A stretch of 64,000 bases of DNA from Ancistrus triradiatus (GCA_025084515.1 JAJAGP010000856.1:156101-220100), one strand, 5' to 3'. Shown: positions 45,541 through 58,414, counted from the first letter of the stretch. Notes: generated by a model from the sequence alone, not told the origin. Made by a program: numbers and translations.

Positions 45541-46224
45541 AGTACAGTATAATTTATACAGTATAATCGAGGGAGCTTACCAAAGCAGTACAACATTTTG
45601 TATTCCTTCAAATATTTTATATTATGTTTTGTGTAAAAACAAATTCTGCAAATTTCAGACTAAAAGTACAGTACAATATGTGGTCTACATACGGTACCTG
45701 TGTCTATGTAATAACATCTATAATACTGATAAAATATAATTTACTCTGCATGATCAACAGTCTGCAGATATCTGTGTTATTTCAGCTACACTCACTGCTT
45801 AAGTTTAGCTTATTAAGTTAATAATATGAAGCAAACAGGCATGCAATAGCCTGCAATGCCATAAGACAAACAATGTCAATTGACTGGGTTGTACTGAACA
45901 CCTCAGCGACGCTCAATATGACATTTTCACAAGTTTCCACCTCCCAAGAAATCAATTAATCAACATTCTGCCCTGCACTCCTAAAAAGTCTATAAAGAAA
46001 TGATTTGTCAACTTTGATGCAGAACTTGGTTGACCTTAACTTCATCAAACACATTTGAGATGGAATCACAGGTGTGGGAAACACAGTTCTATCCCTTCAG
46101 CTGTGTCTGTAGAGCATTTTGACCTGAGTAGTGGTTTAAAAGATTATAATAACAATAATAATTAAAGATAAGATTAAAACTGTGAGTTAAAATGATAGTA
46201 GTGTAGGGTTGCAAGGATTATATT

Positions 46225-46480
46225 CTCACCTGACAAAACATTAGTCACCTGTGACTGAACCATAACTAATAGCATGTAATACTTCCATGAATTCCGACAA
46301 ATTTCCTATACACTGGCATTTTTGCCACTGCTGGTAGATCCGTATGACTGTATGCTTTGGTACGCCTGCAAATTCAGCTACTTCCTTCACACTATGGTCT
46401 TTTGCATGCCCAAATGTAATCACTCATTTTTGCAAATCATTAACATCTACTTTGCGACCCATTTTCCATATATCGAATGA
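46225..46480 (-). pseudogene. Tc1/mariner-like transposase amino-terminal fragment
   Basis: Minus strand: MGRKVDVNDLQK, stop, 'VITFGHAKDHSVKEVAEFAG' and 'VPKHTVIRIYQQW', a helix-turn-helix DNA-binding region of Tc1-like type. The catalytic part is absent. Confidence 0.6.
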
Positions 46481-46889
46481 GACACTGTACCACCTCTTCT
46501 CAGTCTATGAATGCCATCACCTACCCTGCAGGTATTTATACTGCAGGAGGCTGAAATAAGTCCCATCTTCAACACGCAAGACTATGACTATTTTTTGTAT
46601 ATAACTGTATTTATTCGCAGGGTAAAACTTTGTTGAGAAAACATAGAACATTAAATTATTGTTCTATTTAAAACTAGTAAATTATTATATTAACTAATAA
46701 TAAAGTATTGAACAATACATTGCCAATCAAGGATGCCTCCACACAGACAAACAAAAGAAAAGCTACTTCTGATGCCTTGTAACTCAGGGTAAGACAGAGG
46801 TTTATAGGTAACAATTCCGCCATTCAGTGTCCACTGTAATAGCAGGTAGGCTGAAATGAATGGGTTTGTTGGTAACTGCCGTGTGTGTT

Positions 46890-47040
46890 TCACCTACACT
46901 GTTGTTTACATACCTCCAGTGTGCACAGTACTTTATGAATGTATTTATATGAATATCTCCATGAGATGGACTGACATACCATCCAGGGCATGAATATGCC
47001 TGCACCCAGTGTTCTCCAGGGAAAGGTTCCATATGCCCCT
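46890..47040 (-). repeat. SINE-like fragment
   Basis: 'gagatggactgacatacc' and 'cagtgttctccagggaa' look like a reverse SINE 3' part. Confidence 0.35.
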
Positions 47041-47549
47041 TAAAACAATGACAAAGGGTGCTTATATTCTAGTGTCTTAGCACTAAGCTTATCTTACTCG
47101 TACGGTAATTACGTTGTCGTTTTGTGTTTTATTTTGTAATTGCATTTTGGCTGGATTTCCTTTCTTGTGCAATGACAGAAAAACAATCTTAGCTGTATAC
47201 TTGTGTAAGCCTGCAATGCACATCTGCCTCGCTCTTTTTTCCCTTTCGACTGCTTTCCACGCTTAGTCACCATTTTCATGGTTTTCCTTTTTAGCCAAAC
47301 CATTCATATCCCATTTTCCTACCTACCCACCAGTTTAGTATGTGCTGCATGGCAGAAAGATAAGAAAAACATAGAAGAGGGCTCCTTTAGCCCATCATCA
47401 CTACTCTTTATTATGGAAGAGTAATGGAGTTATCACATGCTGTTAAAGATACTTATCTCTGCCTTACACTTCTGAGCTACTATTGTGCTGGCATTACTAT
47501 TCATTCAATTCTAATTTATTTCTGTACAGATAAGGAGATTTCAGATATG

Positions 47550-48260
47550 TAAGAGGCCCTACAGGGTTTACCGCTGCCACTAAATGGGGTCTCTTCATAG
47601 TATGAGCCCTTGCCTGAATTCTCAATGTGGTGTGAAAGCATCAAGAACTAATCTGGCATGGCATGATCAAAATAGAGCTTGAGAAAGCTAATTACGCAGG
47701 GGGCAATTACCCTAGATGAAGTTTGCATTGTGCTTGATTAATAGGCATTAGTACGGACAGAGTGAAATTGGCGAGCATCAGGACGATCATCATGTCGACT
47801 TGCAGATCGAGTTTGTCAACTTAATATGGTTTGGATGCCAATGCTGGATTATTCATTTATGAAAAACAAAACAATAATTCATACTTGATGTGAGTGGGCT
47901 TTATTTTTAACCCTTCGTTATAGCGTGTGTGCTTGCTGTCAAGCTTGGGGCTATGTGCAAAGATGCCGTAATTGTGTTGATTTTTCTGCATTAATCAGAG
48001 TGTGACAGAGAACAATGCGTGACTAATCAGTACACTGTGCAGATGCTTACTGAAATGACAGCACAACCCACGCAACGAAACAGCAGTGCGAGGTACAAAT
48101 CTGAATGCACTCTGATTATCCATCGCCTTAGTGAATTGAAAGGCATTTGCAATTAACGATCCATCATTTAAGAATGCAGTCCCCTGAGTAGATCCTTTTC
48201 TAACAAAGGCAAAAAAACAACCACATTTTTCTAACTGTTCCAGTACATTAGGAGATGTAA
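47550..48260. other. Repeat-free stretch, candidate conserved non-coding element
   Basis: No repeat, transposon or coding frame is seen. The stretch is rich in homeodomain-type ATTA/TAAT words ('gctaattacgcagg', 'gcaattaccctag', 'gcttgattaataggc', 'gcaattaacgatcc'). This is only suggestive; comparison with another fish genome would decide. Confidence 0.3.
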
Positions 48261-48826
48261 GATACCATCTGCAAGAACACCTGCATACGTATTTTCAAAT
48301 TGCTTTAAAGCCTTTGTGCTCAAGTCATTATCTTCTCCTATAATTCTTAAATTCTTGGAAAACACAAAGCAAGCAATTTCAGACTTTACTGAATACAGAC
48401 GCTGTTAAGATCCTCCAAGGTACTGATTTGTAAATTCTTCTCTTCGGATCACACCATAGGTTTGCAAAGGACAACACGTGAGGAACTGGGGAGTTTTGTG
48501 AAGGGCTGTCCGACTTGGCCAGGCCTCGGTTCTCTCTGACCTTGAATAGTGCAGCATTGCCTAGATTAAGGTCAGATTCGGGGGTTCATATTCAGTGAGT
48601 TTTGTGGTGTTCTGGGATGTTGAGTTCTTCTTGCACATTATGTGCGATCACTCAGGTTTGTTGGTTGCTGGGGAGGCAGGTTGCTGATGTCTCACGTGAG
48701 CCCTCTTGGCTGTATGACTTTCTTCTTTCCGTGGCCTAAAATTTTACCTTATACAGGTGTACGTCACATAGCGTTGTCCGTTCGCACATACGTCCATAGT
48801 TTGATAAGGTTATCCTTATTAACATA

Positions 48827-50388
48827 CAGTGGTGTGAAAAAGTGTTTGCCCCCTTCCTGATTTCCTTTTGTTTTGAATGTTTGTCACATTTAAGTGTTTT
48901 GTAACATCAAACCAATTTAAATATTAGTCAAAGACAACACAAGTAAACACAAAATGCAGTTTTTTAATGTAGGTGTTTATTATTAAGGAAGAAAAAAATC
49001 CAAACCTACATGGCCCTGTGTGAAAATTGATTGACCCCCTCTTGTTAAAACATAACTATGGTTTATCACACCTGAGTTCACTGTCTCTAGCCACACCCAG
49101 GCCTGATTATTGCCACACCTGTTCTCAATCAGGACATCACTTACATAGGACCTGCCTGACAAAGTGAAGTACACCAAAAGATCCCTAGAAACTACACATC
49201 ATGCTGAGGTCCAAAGAAATTTAGGAACAATTGAGAAAGTAATTGAGATCTATCAGTCTGGAAAGGGTTATAAAGCCATTTCTAAAGCTTTGGGACTCTA
49301 GCAAACCACAGTGAGAGCCATTATCCACAAATGGTGAAGACATGGAACAGTGGTGAACCTTCCCAGGAGTGGCCGGCCGACAAATTACCCCAAGGGCGCA
49401 ACGACAGCTCATCCAAGAGGTCACAAAAGATCCCACAACAACATCCAGAGAACTGCAGGCCTCAGTTAAGGTCAGTGTTCATGCCTCCACCATAGGAAAG
49501 AGACTGGGCAAAAATGGCCTGCATGGCAGAGTTCCAAGACAAAAACCACTGCTGAGCAAACAGAACATTAAAGCTCATCTCAATTTTTTCAGAATACATC
49601 TTGATGATCCCCAAGACTTTTGGGAAAACATTCTGTGGACTGACGAGACAAAAGTTGAACTCTCTGGAAGGTGTGTGTCCCATTACATCTGGCAACAGTA
49701 AAATATGGCGACAGTAAAATATGGGGGTGGTAGTGTGATGGTCTGGGGCTGTTTTGCTGCTTCAGGACCTGGAAGACTTGCTGTGATAAATGGAACTATG
49801 AATTCTGCTGTCTACCAAAAAATCCTGAAGGAGAATGTCCGGCCATCTGTTCGTGACCTCAAGCTGAAACAAACTTGGGTTCTGCAGCAGGACAATGATC
49901 CAAAAACACATCAGCAGGTCCACCTTGAATGGCTGAAGAAAAACCAAAATGACGACTTTGGAGTGGCCTAGTCAAAGTCCTGACCTGAATCCTATTGAGA
50001 TGCTGTGGCATGACCTTAAAAAAAGGCCGTTCATGATCGAAAACCCTCCAGTGTGGCTGAATTACAACAATTCTGCAAAGATGAGTGGCCAACATTCCTC
50101 CAACTCATTGCACACTTAGTTGCAGTTGTTGCTGCTAAGGGTGGCCCCACCAGTTATTAGGTTTAGGGGGCAATCACTTTTTCACACCAGGGCCATGGTA
50201 GGTTTGGATTTTTTTTTTTCCTTAATAATAAACACCTACATTTAAAAACTGCATTTTGTGTTTACTTGTGTTGTCTTGACTAATATGTAAATTGGTTTGA
50301 TGTTCCGAAACACTTAAGTGTGACAAACGTGCAAAAAAAAAAAAAAAAAAAAATCAGGGTAAGGGGGCAAACACTTTTCATACCACTG
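48827..50388 (+). mobile_element. Nearly complete Tc1-like transposon (family G)
   Basis: TA-flanked 1.56-kb element. Ends are CAGTGGTGTGAAAAAGTGTT and the complement of 'acacttttcataccactg'. It also has inner repeats ('aacacctaca', 'tgcattttgtgtttacttgt'). Confidence 0.9.
49201..50160 (+). pseudogene. Tc1-like transposase, inactivated
   Basis: Starts MLRSKEI then stop. Pieces in order: helix-turn-helix 'SGKGYKAISKALGL'-like frame with a TAG at about 49299; 'GRQITPRAQRQLIQEVTKDP' (49369 on); 'LWTDETKVELSGR' with the second catalytic D; 'KYGGGSVMVWGCFAASGPG' (from about 49719); and 'VLQQDNDPKTHQQ' with the third. About 40 bp are missing after 'WQQ' at 49700, and the last region is frameshifted and shortened. 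Not functional. Confidence 0.85.
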
Positions 50389-50979
50389 TACATAACCAAT
50401 ATATTACTTGTTGCTAGAATCCCTTTATAGCTATGCTGTTAGTGCTGCCGGACTCTCTTGCTACACTTGCACAAACGTGTACTCTTTACATCACTAACTA
50501 CATATTCTGTTTTTTCTCTGAGCTCTTCTTGTGGTACCAGTTCCAGTTCACCACACTAAGATTGTTCTTCCAGTACCAGTTCCCAGCTCCACTCACGCTG
50601 TTCTGTCATCAGGATCAGTTCTAATATCATTACTCAGACCCACATCGAAGGGCAATTTCTCATCCTCTCCCTCCTCTGGTTGCCATGCCATGTCACCCAA
50701 AACTTTCTACCTGCCGAGGACACGAGAACCTACAGTGACTTCGTTTACTGGACTACATTTTCATGCTGATACTCATGCATATTCTCTACATTATTACATT
50801 TATATTTTATTTATATATATTACTGTCATATATTTTATAGTTTTATTTTCCCCATTTTATTACACCCTGTTTACATTATAAAATATTATATATTATATGT
50901 AAGGTAATAATGTTACTTTTAAGTGTTCTACTACTTTGCTTTTCATATTTAGCTTCTGTTTATTAAAATTATTACTATA

Positions 50980-51120
50980 AACTTATTAATTAGGTAACTT
51001 AGTTTAAATTCTTCTTTCATATATCACATAGGCTGTATAAAGGAAGTTTGGGTCTCTTTCTAGTCTTGGTCCTTCCAAGGTTTCTCCTTATAAACATTTA
51101 GGGAGATTTTCCTTCCAATT
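50980..51120. repeat. LINE 3' end fragment
   Basis: 'ggtccttccaaggtttctcc' and 'tagggagattttccttcc' are shared with 38595-38650. Confidence 0.5.
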
Positions 51121-51293
51121 AACTCTAAATGTTTAGGTGTTGCATCCTTCTTATTTAATATTGAAATAATAACATTAATAACAAAACTGTAACTATATTA
51201 TTTTAGAAAATAAAATTAAAATTTTTTACAATGTTTTGACCTTGCTTTGTAAGCCTTATGTTTAAGTATAGATAAAATAGATAATGACGGAAT

Positions 51294-51296
<3 letters not shown>

Positions 51297-51375
<79 letters not shown>
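51297..51375. repeat. (TA)n microsatellite
   Basis: About 39 TA units without interruption. Confidence 0.97.
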
Positions 51376-51378
<3 letters not shown>

Positions 51379-51889
51379 ATCAAGGTAATACGTGATCTTT
51401 CTAAGGGAAATGTAGGACAAGAAAACAAACTACAAACAATGTAGGACAAGCAAAAATGTAGGACAAGCAAAAATATAAATAAATAAGGATAATAAATCAT
51501 AATCTCATAATATATAATCATAGGATATAATTTAATTATATACATATATTAGTTTCTGAAATATTTGCATGTTCAAAATATTGCCCAGTTTATTGGGTCT
51601 CTTAATGGCAATAAATTACATGACCTATTAAAAATAAATGCATGAAATTATGCAGCTTGTGGGTGGAGCTTTAAGGTATGGATATTTTGACTATAAACCA
51701 TACCAAACTATAATTATTGTAATATATAGTAATTTGCAATTGCGCTCATCCCTGAGGACTAAAACATATTGCAACAACAGATAGTCATAATTAGGCTATA
51801 AAACATTCCAGGACTTTCCGAAACGCTTTTATATTGTGACTTAAATCACAGATTCGAACCCCGTTCCATCATTACGTCACATAGGGGGC

Positions 51890-52014
51890 GGTGTCCACGT
51901 CTCGTCCGGATTCCAGAGCGCGAGCAGAATTTCCTGCCACTCTGTCCGTAGAGCAGCGGGAGTAACGGAGCTTTTCTTCTTCTCCATAGCTGCGGGTCTC
52001 ACACAAAAAAAACC
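51890..52014 (+). promoter_or_regulatory. Probable non-coding first exon and promoter of a secretory-pathway gene
   Basis: The stretch is rich in CpG compared with its flanks. It ends in a consensus donor (aacc|gtgagt at 52014/52015). The transcription start is unknown. It is followed 143 bp later by a coding exon that starts exactly at its ATG. Confidence 0.45.
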
Positions 52015-52157
52015 GTGAGTATGCTCAAACAAAGCCTGTACACGTATTCCTACCGCGAATACACGCTTATTCACAGGTTTTATTAGAATTATCGACTAAT
52101 TCTGCCCGTTTTCTTCCTTCTCCTACTTTCTCCCGTTTTCCCTTTTGTCCGTTACAG

Positions 52158-52214
52158 ATGTTCCGGAGTGTCACAGCTGTGCTTCTGCTGGCTGCGGTTT
52201 ACTGTCATGCCCAG
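52158..52214 (+). CDS. Signal-peptide exon of an unidentified secreted or membrane protein
   Basis: After the acceptor 'tccgttacag' the exon begins with ATG and encodes MFRSVTAVLLLAAVYCHAQ. It ends at a consensus donor (CCAG|gtaggt) in phase 0. This is a classic cleavable signal peptide (basic R, hydrophobic core, small residues before A-Q). No next exon is recognisable in the remaining 11.8 kb, so intron 1 is long or the next exon is too short to see. A leader on its own exon behind a non-coding first exon occurs in several families, including integrin beta subunits, but nothing here identifies the gene. Confidence 0.55.
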
Positions 52215-52324
52215 GTAGGTCCTGAATTTACAAATAAATAATAAAACTGTTTCTTTTTTATTGAGAAGTGTAATATACGATATAACCAGAAGTGTGTGTA
52301 TATAGAACCAAAACACATGGGGAT

Positions 52325-52640
52325 TAGTAAGGAGTTTTTGCCCTCTACTTCGCTGCTACCACATTCTTCACTCTTCTGAGAAGGCTTAGGTTAGATTTTG
52401 GAACGTGACTGTGAGGCTAGGCAATGATGTTGGACAAAGCTTCCAATTGGCATTCCAGTTCGTCTACAGTGTGTCTAAAGATGATGGCTCTGTGCTAACC
52501 CACCAAGTTCTCAAACTTTCTTTATGGGCTTTGTTTTAGGAGGCTCTTGAACTGGCTTCAGCATATGAAAGTGTCATATTGAGTACCTCCGGGGTGTTTA
52601 GAACAACCCTTTGTACTGCCGTGGTTTGTTAGTGGAGATT
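52325..52640. mobile_element. Tc1-like fragment, same family as 4366-4610
   Basis: 'cactcttctgagaaggct', 'gattttggaacgtgactg' and 'caatgatgttggacaaa' are shared in degenerate form with 4460-4540. Confidence 0.5.
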
Positions 52641-53689
52641 CCATGAATGTATGCTTCATATTAATGGTGAGTGCAGCTGAAATAACGGAGACCACTAATT
52701 AGTGTCTATATACACTGTTTAATAACTATCTGTTCAACGTCCGTTTACTTTAATGAGGTCTTCAAAATGATAAAAAATTACAAAAGGAAAAAAAAAATGC
52801 TGCAGATCCACGGGCATAGTTAAGAGTTTAAGAGCGTTACGTACTATGGAAATGTTCGGTCAATGTCCATTTTAGTCAACGTCTTGTTCCATAGAATGTC
52901 ATTGGGTTGTTAAATGGCACATACCTGTACTTTTGGCCATATGGTGCAATGTAAACAACAAACTACATTGCTTTTTGTTAATAGGAGTTCTTTTTATTGT
53001 AGAAAATGAAGCTGGTGAAATAATGCAACTGAGCTAACTAGAATTCATGTCCTAAATTTCTTATGCGGGTCCAGTTTGGGTCTTGACATGGCTAAACTCC
53101 TGCCAGTAACTAAACATTCAATGTATGGTTATCTTTAATGGCACTAACAGTAAAGTTTGTGAGTGTTAGGGAAGTACTGCATGCTTAGAAAAAGTCGAAC
53201 ATGACACCTATTTCTAACATATTGCAACGCCATACTGTTTAATATTTAAAGACTCGTAGCCCTCTAGGACACTTCCAAATGTTTTGCTTACATTTTGATA
53301 TTGGTGATTGTTTTGTGTGAGTGAGTGCGCTGGGTAAACAGTAAAACATGCAGCTGTACACACAAGAAGACGACAAACTCATGGGTGTGGATTGTACAGC
53401 TGGGGATGTGTCTGATATTTGCCAAGTTGTGATGCTGCAAGATGTAAACTGTAGCAGAAGGGAAACTCATGCTTGTTTAGATTTAGAAAGCCTAGATTTA
53501 GGGAGCCTAAGCCTATAAACATTGTACTGTTCTGTTCAAGTCGGAAGGCTGTACCTCATGCCAACTTGGGCAGGGAAATAACAGAATAAGGTAATTACAT
53601 TGTGAAAGAACATCACATTACACTTTCTGAAAATATAAGTATTGTCAGCCCTCCTACAATAGCGTCCTTATTACAGTGCTTGCAAAGAG

Positions 53690-53930
53690 GACTGTGGTAG
53701 CCTAGTAGTTGAGGTACTGGATAATGGGTTCTAATCCCACCTCTCCCAAACCACCTTGAGACCCAACTGATTGTATCAGTTGTAAGTCGCTCTGGATATG
53801 GTTGTCTGTTAAATGTGAATGAACTACGATCCAGGGTTCAAATTCTACCTACAATTGACCCACACTTGCTTGTATTACAAGATTGTATCAGTTGTAAGTC
53901 GCTCTGGATAAGGGCGTTTGCTAAACACAA
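53690..53930 (+). repeat. Two tandem degenerate tRNA-derived SINEs
   Basis: 'tagcctagtagttgaggtac', then twice 'tgtatcagttgtaagtcgct' (about 53774 and 53886). Same family and the same head-to-tail arrangement as at 45174-45540. Confidence 0.7.
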
Positions 53931-54862
53931 AGCATTGTTATTATCCATACTTCTGTCTTCCTCTTACTCTTCAACACATTTTCATGAGTAATGTAACCTG
54001 AACCACTTAACACACATGCAAACACTGTTGCGTACATAATGGCGGCATATTTTTGGAGTTGGTAAAGATTTATGTTTAAAAATTGGAACTGAGTCATTGA
54101 CCTGTGTTAGGGGGCTTGGCTTTCAGTTATATCTACCATGCATGTGGCTGTCTTATCTTTCACTGAGTTTTCGTAGTGCATTACTCTTTATTACGTCATG
54201 TGCGCACAAACTTGGTACTTTAGACAGTTCCCAAGCACTGTAGTGGTTCCTTTATGAGATACAGGTCTGATTAGTCATGCTAACAAAGCAGTGAAAGGAT
54301 GGATTCCCCTGTTTAACCTCTTGAGACCTCCTTACCCTCCTCGGAGCTCTGATTTTTTTATGTACACAAACTGAGCACCGTCTTTGAAGAGGAGGTATTT
54401 TTGTTTTTGTGAAATGCTCAAGAGTGTCTACAAATGAGGACTGAGTTAAGCAGAATGAAGTATGAGTTGTAGCAAACCCAAAACGTCATGTATTCATGTG
54501 GGGATGCGAGGTCTCAGGAGGTTAACATGTGTTTTGCTTTCTAATTTCTTTTTTACTGTGTAAAGCTTCATAATGCGGCAATGATGATACATTTCAAACA
54601 ATTATTAAAGCAAAGTATTAAAGCAAACTATTGATATAAGTTTGGCTACCATGTGGTTTCCGCATTCTACTGTGCTGCTGTTTTAAACATTATATGCTGT
54701 TATTTACAGCCAAACTCTGCTATCCGAACGCACCTCCTTCCCAAAAAATGGTTTTGGATAATGATTATTCAGATAATGATAACCCAATATACATTATTTC
54801 CTATGAGGAAAGTCCATATTTGGTTCCACTATCTTAAAAAAACACTTCTTTCAATCATTACG

Positions 54863-54911
54863 TTATTAAGTGAACGTAAATACACTCATTATATTTACGT
54901 TCACTTAATAA
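54863..54911. repeat. Perfect 20-bp inverted repeat with 9-nt loop
   Basis: Arms 54863-54882 and 54892-54911 (core AAGTGAACGTAAATA and its complement) pair without mismatch. It lies at the border between the host element and the nested element. Confidence 0.9.
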
Positions 54912-55403
54912 ACCGATAACTGCCGAAAAATCAGATTTTGTCAGTAATCTGATCAACGAGTAAACACATGAGTAATCAGATAATGGGGAATCCTCCAGGT
55001 TTACATGTCTCAGCCAGTAATCGGATTTCTACTTTGAAACCAGCCAATAATCTTATAGAACTATGTGACATAAACTTCAATATGCAATACTAAATCATCA
55101 AATTCTTCACTTTTTCGAGTATATACTGTTTCAGAGTCTACGCAAAGTGTCTAATTTTGGGTTTGCGAGATTCAGTCACTGTCAATGGAAAAAAGAGGCC
55201 AAATAAAGCCAGATCTTTAGAATAGGTGGACCAGGCCACCGTGTTGGGTTAGGAGATTGTTTGATTGGTATACATGCTATGAGTAATCCGATTACTGGAG
55301 TAAAATCCATCGGATTTCTTCATCTGATTTGACGACCTGAATAATCAGATAACTGCAAAAGTCTGACTATGATTGGATTATTAAGTACATGTAAACGCAC
55401 TCA
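54912..55403. mobile_element. Nested non-autonomous element ('gtttacatg' ends)
   Basis: The right end 'attaagtacatgtaaacgca' and repeated 'taatcagataa/atccgatta' words are typical of a fish miniature element. A fragment is at 21-95 of this window. The left border is less clear. Confidence 0.5.
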
Positions 55404-56446
55404 GTGTTTTATAGTGGCCCAGGGGACTTTCTGATTGGTCCTTCAGTCTGTCTGATATATGCAGAACGGGTGGGGCTTTACTTACGTTTGGGTTTACATT
55501 TATCAATCTTCCAACATACATTCCAAGAAATTGTCGGATAAAGGCCTTGCTTAAAGGCCCCAAAAATGGTGGATGTAAGTAGAGCCATTCAGAACTTCTA
55601 CGTATGTTATTTTCTCGGTCCCCACTTATATCTGCAGATTATTATTTTGGATAGTGATTTAGGGAATTCAAACATCCGGTACTTTAAAGGGGAGTTCAAA
55701 TAATGAGAGTACAGACAGTGGGGTTTGACTGTAATTAAATAAACCCATCATTTAAAAAGTGGTACTCAAATCTGCTCCATCATTGCTCTCAAAACGCACA
55801 AAATATGTAATAATATAATTAACAAATCATCCCTGAGCTGACATGATGTGGGCAGGAAGCCACGGTCAAGGGATTAAGAGCCACTGCTTTTTAACCTCCA
55901 CAGGAATCTATCTGATCTATGCAGTATTCGCAGAGCTTAAGGCTCACTCAGCAGATGTAATGCTTGAAATGTATAGGCAGCGTGAGACAAGGATCATCGT
56001 TAATGAGGTCACTTGACCGTGATGCCCACACACACACACTTTAGCCAACCAGAGCTGTGTGTCAGCTATGTGTCCTCTACCGTCTGCCAGAATTAGCCTT
56101 ACATCAGATGCTGTCAGATGCAACTGCAGGCTGCAACATTTCTGAGATTCAAAGGTTTACATGTTTTTAAAGGGTGTTGGCCCAAATTACAGAGCACCAG
56201 TTTTTCACCAGCTTTTTAGAGTCTAGAGGGAGAATTTGTTCTGGGAAGGGATACTGTGGTAGCGTTCGACAAGAGAGTAAAGCATGCAAATGGGTTTGTA
56301 TTTTGGATTGTTTGTAATTGTCTCCATTAGCATGCATGATGGCTTTTTTAGGAATCTGTGTGTGTCGGTGTGTGTGTGACAGCTATGGCTTTTATATGTA
56401 AACTGTAGTTGGTAGTAGCTGGTAGTGATTAAATATCGGAAAGTAG

Positions 56447-56868
56447 GCATGTAACGATGCATAGCGGTGCCAAAATGGAACGATGTGCATTGTCAAGTTG
56501 GATGTTTCTTCATCGAGTTGGTTTATGGATTATTCTTGTTCATTACGCCATCTAATGCAATTGTATTTTTGAACACCAGAGGGTGCAATCATACATCATG
56601 CTCACAGACTGTAATCCGTTCTCAGTGAGACTCCTACTTTCTACAATACAAAAATGTGTTTTTAATTTTAAACCTCTAGATATTTGTTTTAATTGCAGGG
56701 GATTGAAGGGTTTTTTTTTGTCTAAAAACATATACAAGAAAATGTACATTGTTTTGCATCGTTTACACTTCAGAAATAAAAAAGGAATGTCTTTTATCGA
56801 ATGCAAAATCTATAATTGTGAGATAATCAAAATCGTGAATTGTGATCAGAGTGTATCCTTACACCCCT
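56447..56868. mobile_element. Non-autonomous hAT-like element
   Basis: Left end TAGGCATGTAACGATGCAT. The complement of the right end reads TAGGGGTGTAAGGATACAC. The interior is AT-rich with a chance open frame. Confidence 0.65.
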
Positions 56869-57302
56869 ATTGGACAGCAGTTGTTCATTTACTCAACAGA
56901 TGTATTTCTTTTTATATAATCTACAAAAGCTTACAGTAACCAAAAAACAAACTTGGATGGTGTATAGTAGCTGTGTATCTAGTTATTTAGTAACAGAAAA
57001 ATGCATTGTAACATCCAATGACCAAAATCCACCAATAATCACTGAAGTCCATGTAATCCAAGCAGAAAATGGCTGCAGACAGTTATGTGTAATAAGGAAT
57101 ACGACTGACTGTTAGCTCAGGGGAATGGAATCCATCATAATGCTGGGTACAGCATGATGTCTGTTGGTCTCCCAGAATACAGAACTGCTGCATTAGCAGA
57201 AAAAGGCCTCAAATAACTGAAAATTGTTGAATAACTTATTTTCTGACTCGATGGAATGGATAGTGAGTTTATACAGATTTCAGGATAAATGAAAAAACGT
57301 GT

Positions 57303-57321
57303 GTATATATATATATATATA
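57303..57321. repeat. Short (TA)n tract
   Basis: About 9-10 units. Confidence 0.85.
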
Positions 57322-57469
57322 TATGTAGCACACTCAATGGTAAAAATATGAGCATCTTTCTGCCTGTACAACATGGCTAAAACAATTACCAACAATTTAT
57401 CTTCAGCATGTGTGTGTGTGGCAGAGAGAAGGAATGGCCATCCATCCATTGCGCTCTGTTACCAGTACT

Positions 57470-58340
57470 CAAGCGCCAACCAAAAATAGACCCTCACAAA
57501 TAATGGGAGAAGGGGTAGCAGAGATAATGAGGGTCGAAAGACATTATGAGAGATAAAAATTGGGGGTGCGATTTTATGGGGGAAGGGGGACACAGACGAC
57601 AGAGAGGACTCAGTGATATAGAAAAAGTGAGTGGTGGAGGTAGAATTAGAATTAGACCTTCCTTGAGGTCATTGTGTCCCCGATGCTGTTAAAGTTCAGT
57701 GCTCATCCTGTAGTGATGAGTGATGAGCCGTGCATTCAGCATGGATTAGCTCCCATGACTTTTCTCTCTCGCAATTAGAGTAGCATTTAGACTCCCATAG
57801 CCTGTTGTTTCCTGGCTTGTTTTTAAAAACATGTCATTATTGCCAGTTTGTTTACACACATTAGGATTCCTCTCAAGCCATGGGTCTTTAGTTTTTTTAT
57901 ACACGACCTCTGTTGCATACACAAGTTTTTCAAAATGTACATTTCCTTGTTTTGAATTGTAATGCTTTGGTTCTTTTACCAGTAGGCCCATTGGTTGTTT
58001 TGACTGGTTTTGGCCTCTTGGGCAGCTTTTCCAATAAGACACCTAAATCCAAAAAGCAGTTTATTATGTTTGTATGATGGTGCCACTTGGCAATCAGAAT
58101 TTGTACCGTATTTGTGACCTGGGTCATTGGCTTTAACTGTGTTCCTAGACATGAAGTGAACCAGAATTGAACTGCTTTAATGCTTTTTACATAGTCATAA
58201 TCGGATTTCTCGCATGTACCTGCTAATATCAATCAGTTTCCTCAGTCTGCGCATGCACGCACACTAGAGCTGTCACAGAAGTGGCTAGTTGCCAGGTCCA
58301 CTTATTCTAAGTGACTTTGGGCATATTTTCTATAAATTCA
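57470..58340. other. Non-coding, no gene recognised
   Basis: Probably intronic. Open frames are short and without domains. Confidence 0.4.
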
Positions 58341-58343
58341 CTT

Positions 58344-58364
58344 ATTATTATTATTATTATTATT
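58344..58364. repeat. (TTA)n microsatellite
   Basis: Seven ATT/TTA units. Confidence 0.85.
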
Positions 58365-58414
58365 GGTAACCTAGATGTGGTTTGCAAGTTTTTGGGACTA
58401 GTGTCTCAAGTTTA

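Larger units (their letters stand above)
54707..55731. mobile_element. TA-flanked DNA transposon (pogo-like ends), hosting a second element
   Basis: Left end CAGCCAAACTCTGCTATCC. The right end complement is CAGTCAAACCCCACTGT. TA at 54705-54706 and 55732-55733. It is interrupted by a different element at about 54912-55403. Confidence 0.6.

Noticed and set aside
51877..52074. 65-codon minus-strand frame over the CpG-rich exon
   Set aside because: It overlaps a plus-strand promoter/first exon and shows no domain; most likely a shadow.
56552..56939. Open frames of 84-118 codons
   Set aside because: They fall inside an AT-rich hAT-like miniature element (56447-56868) and carry no domain.
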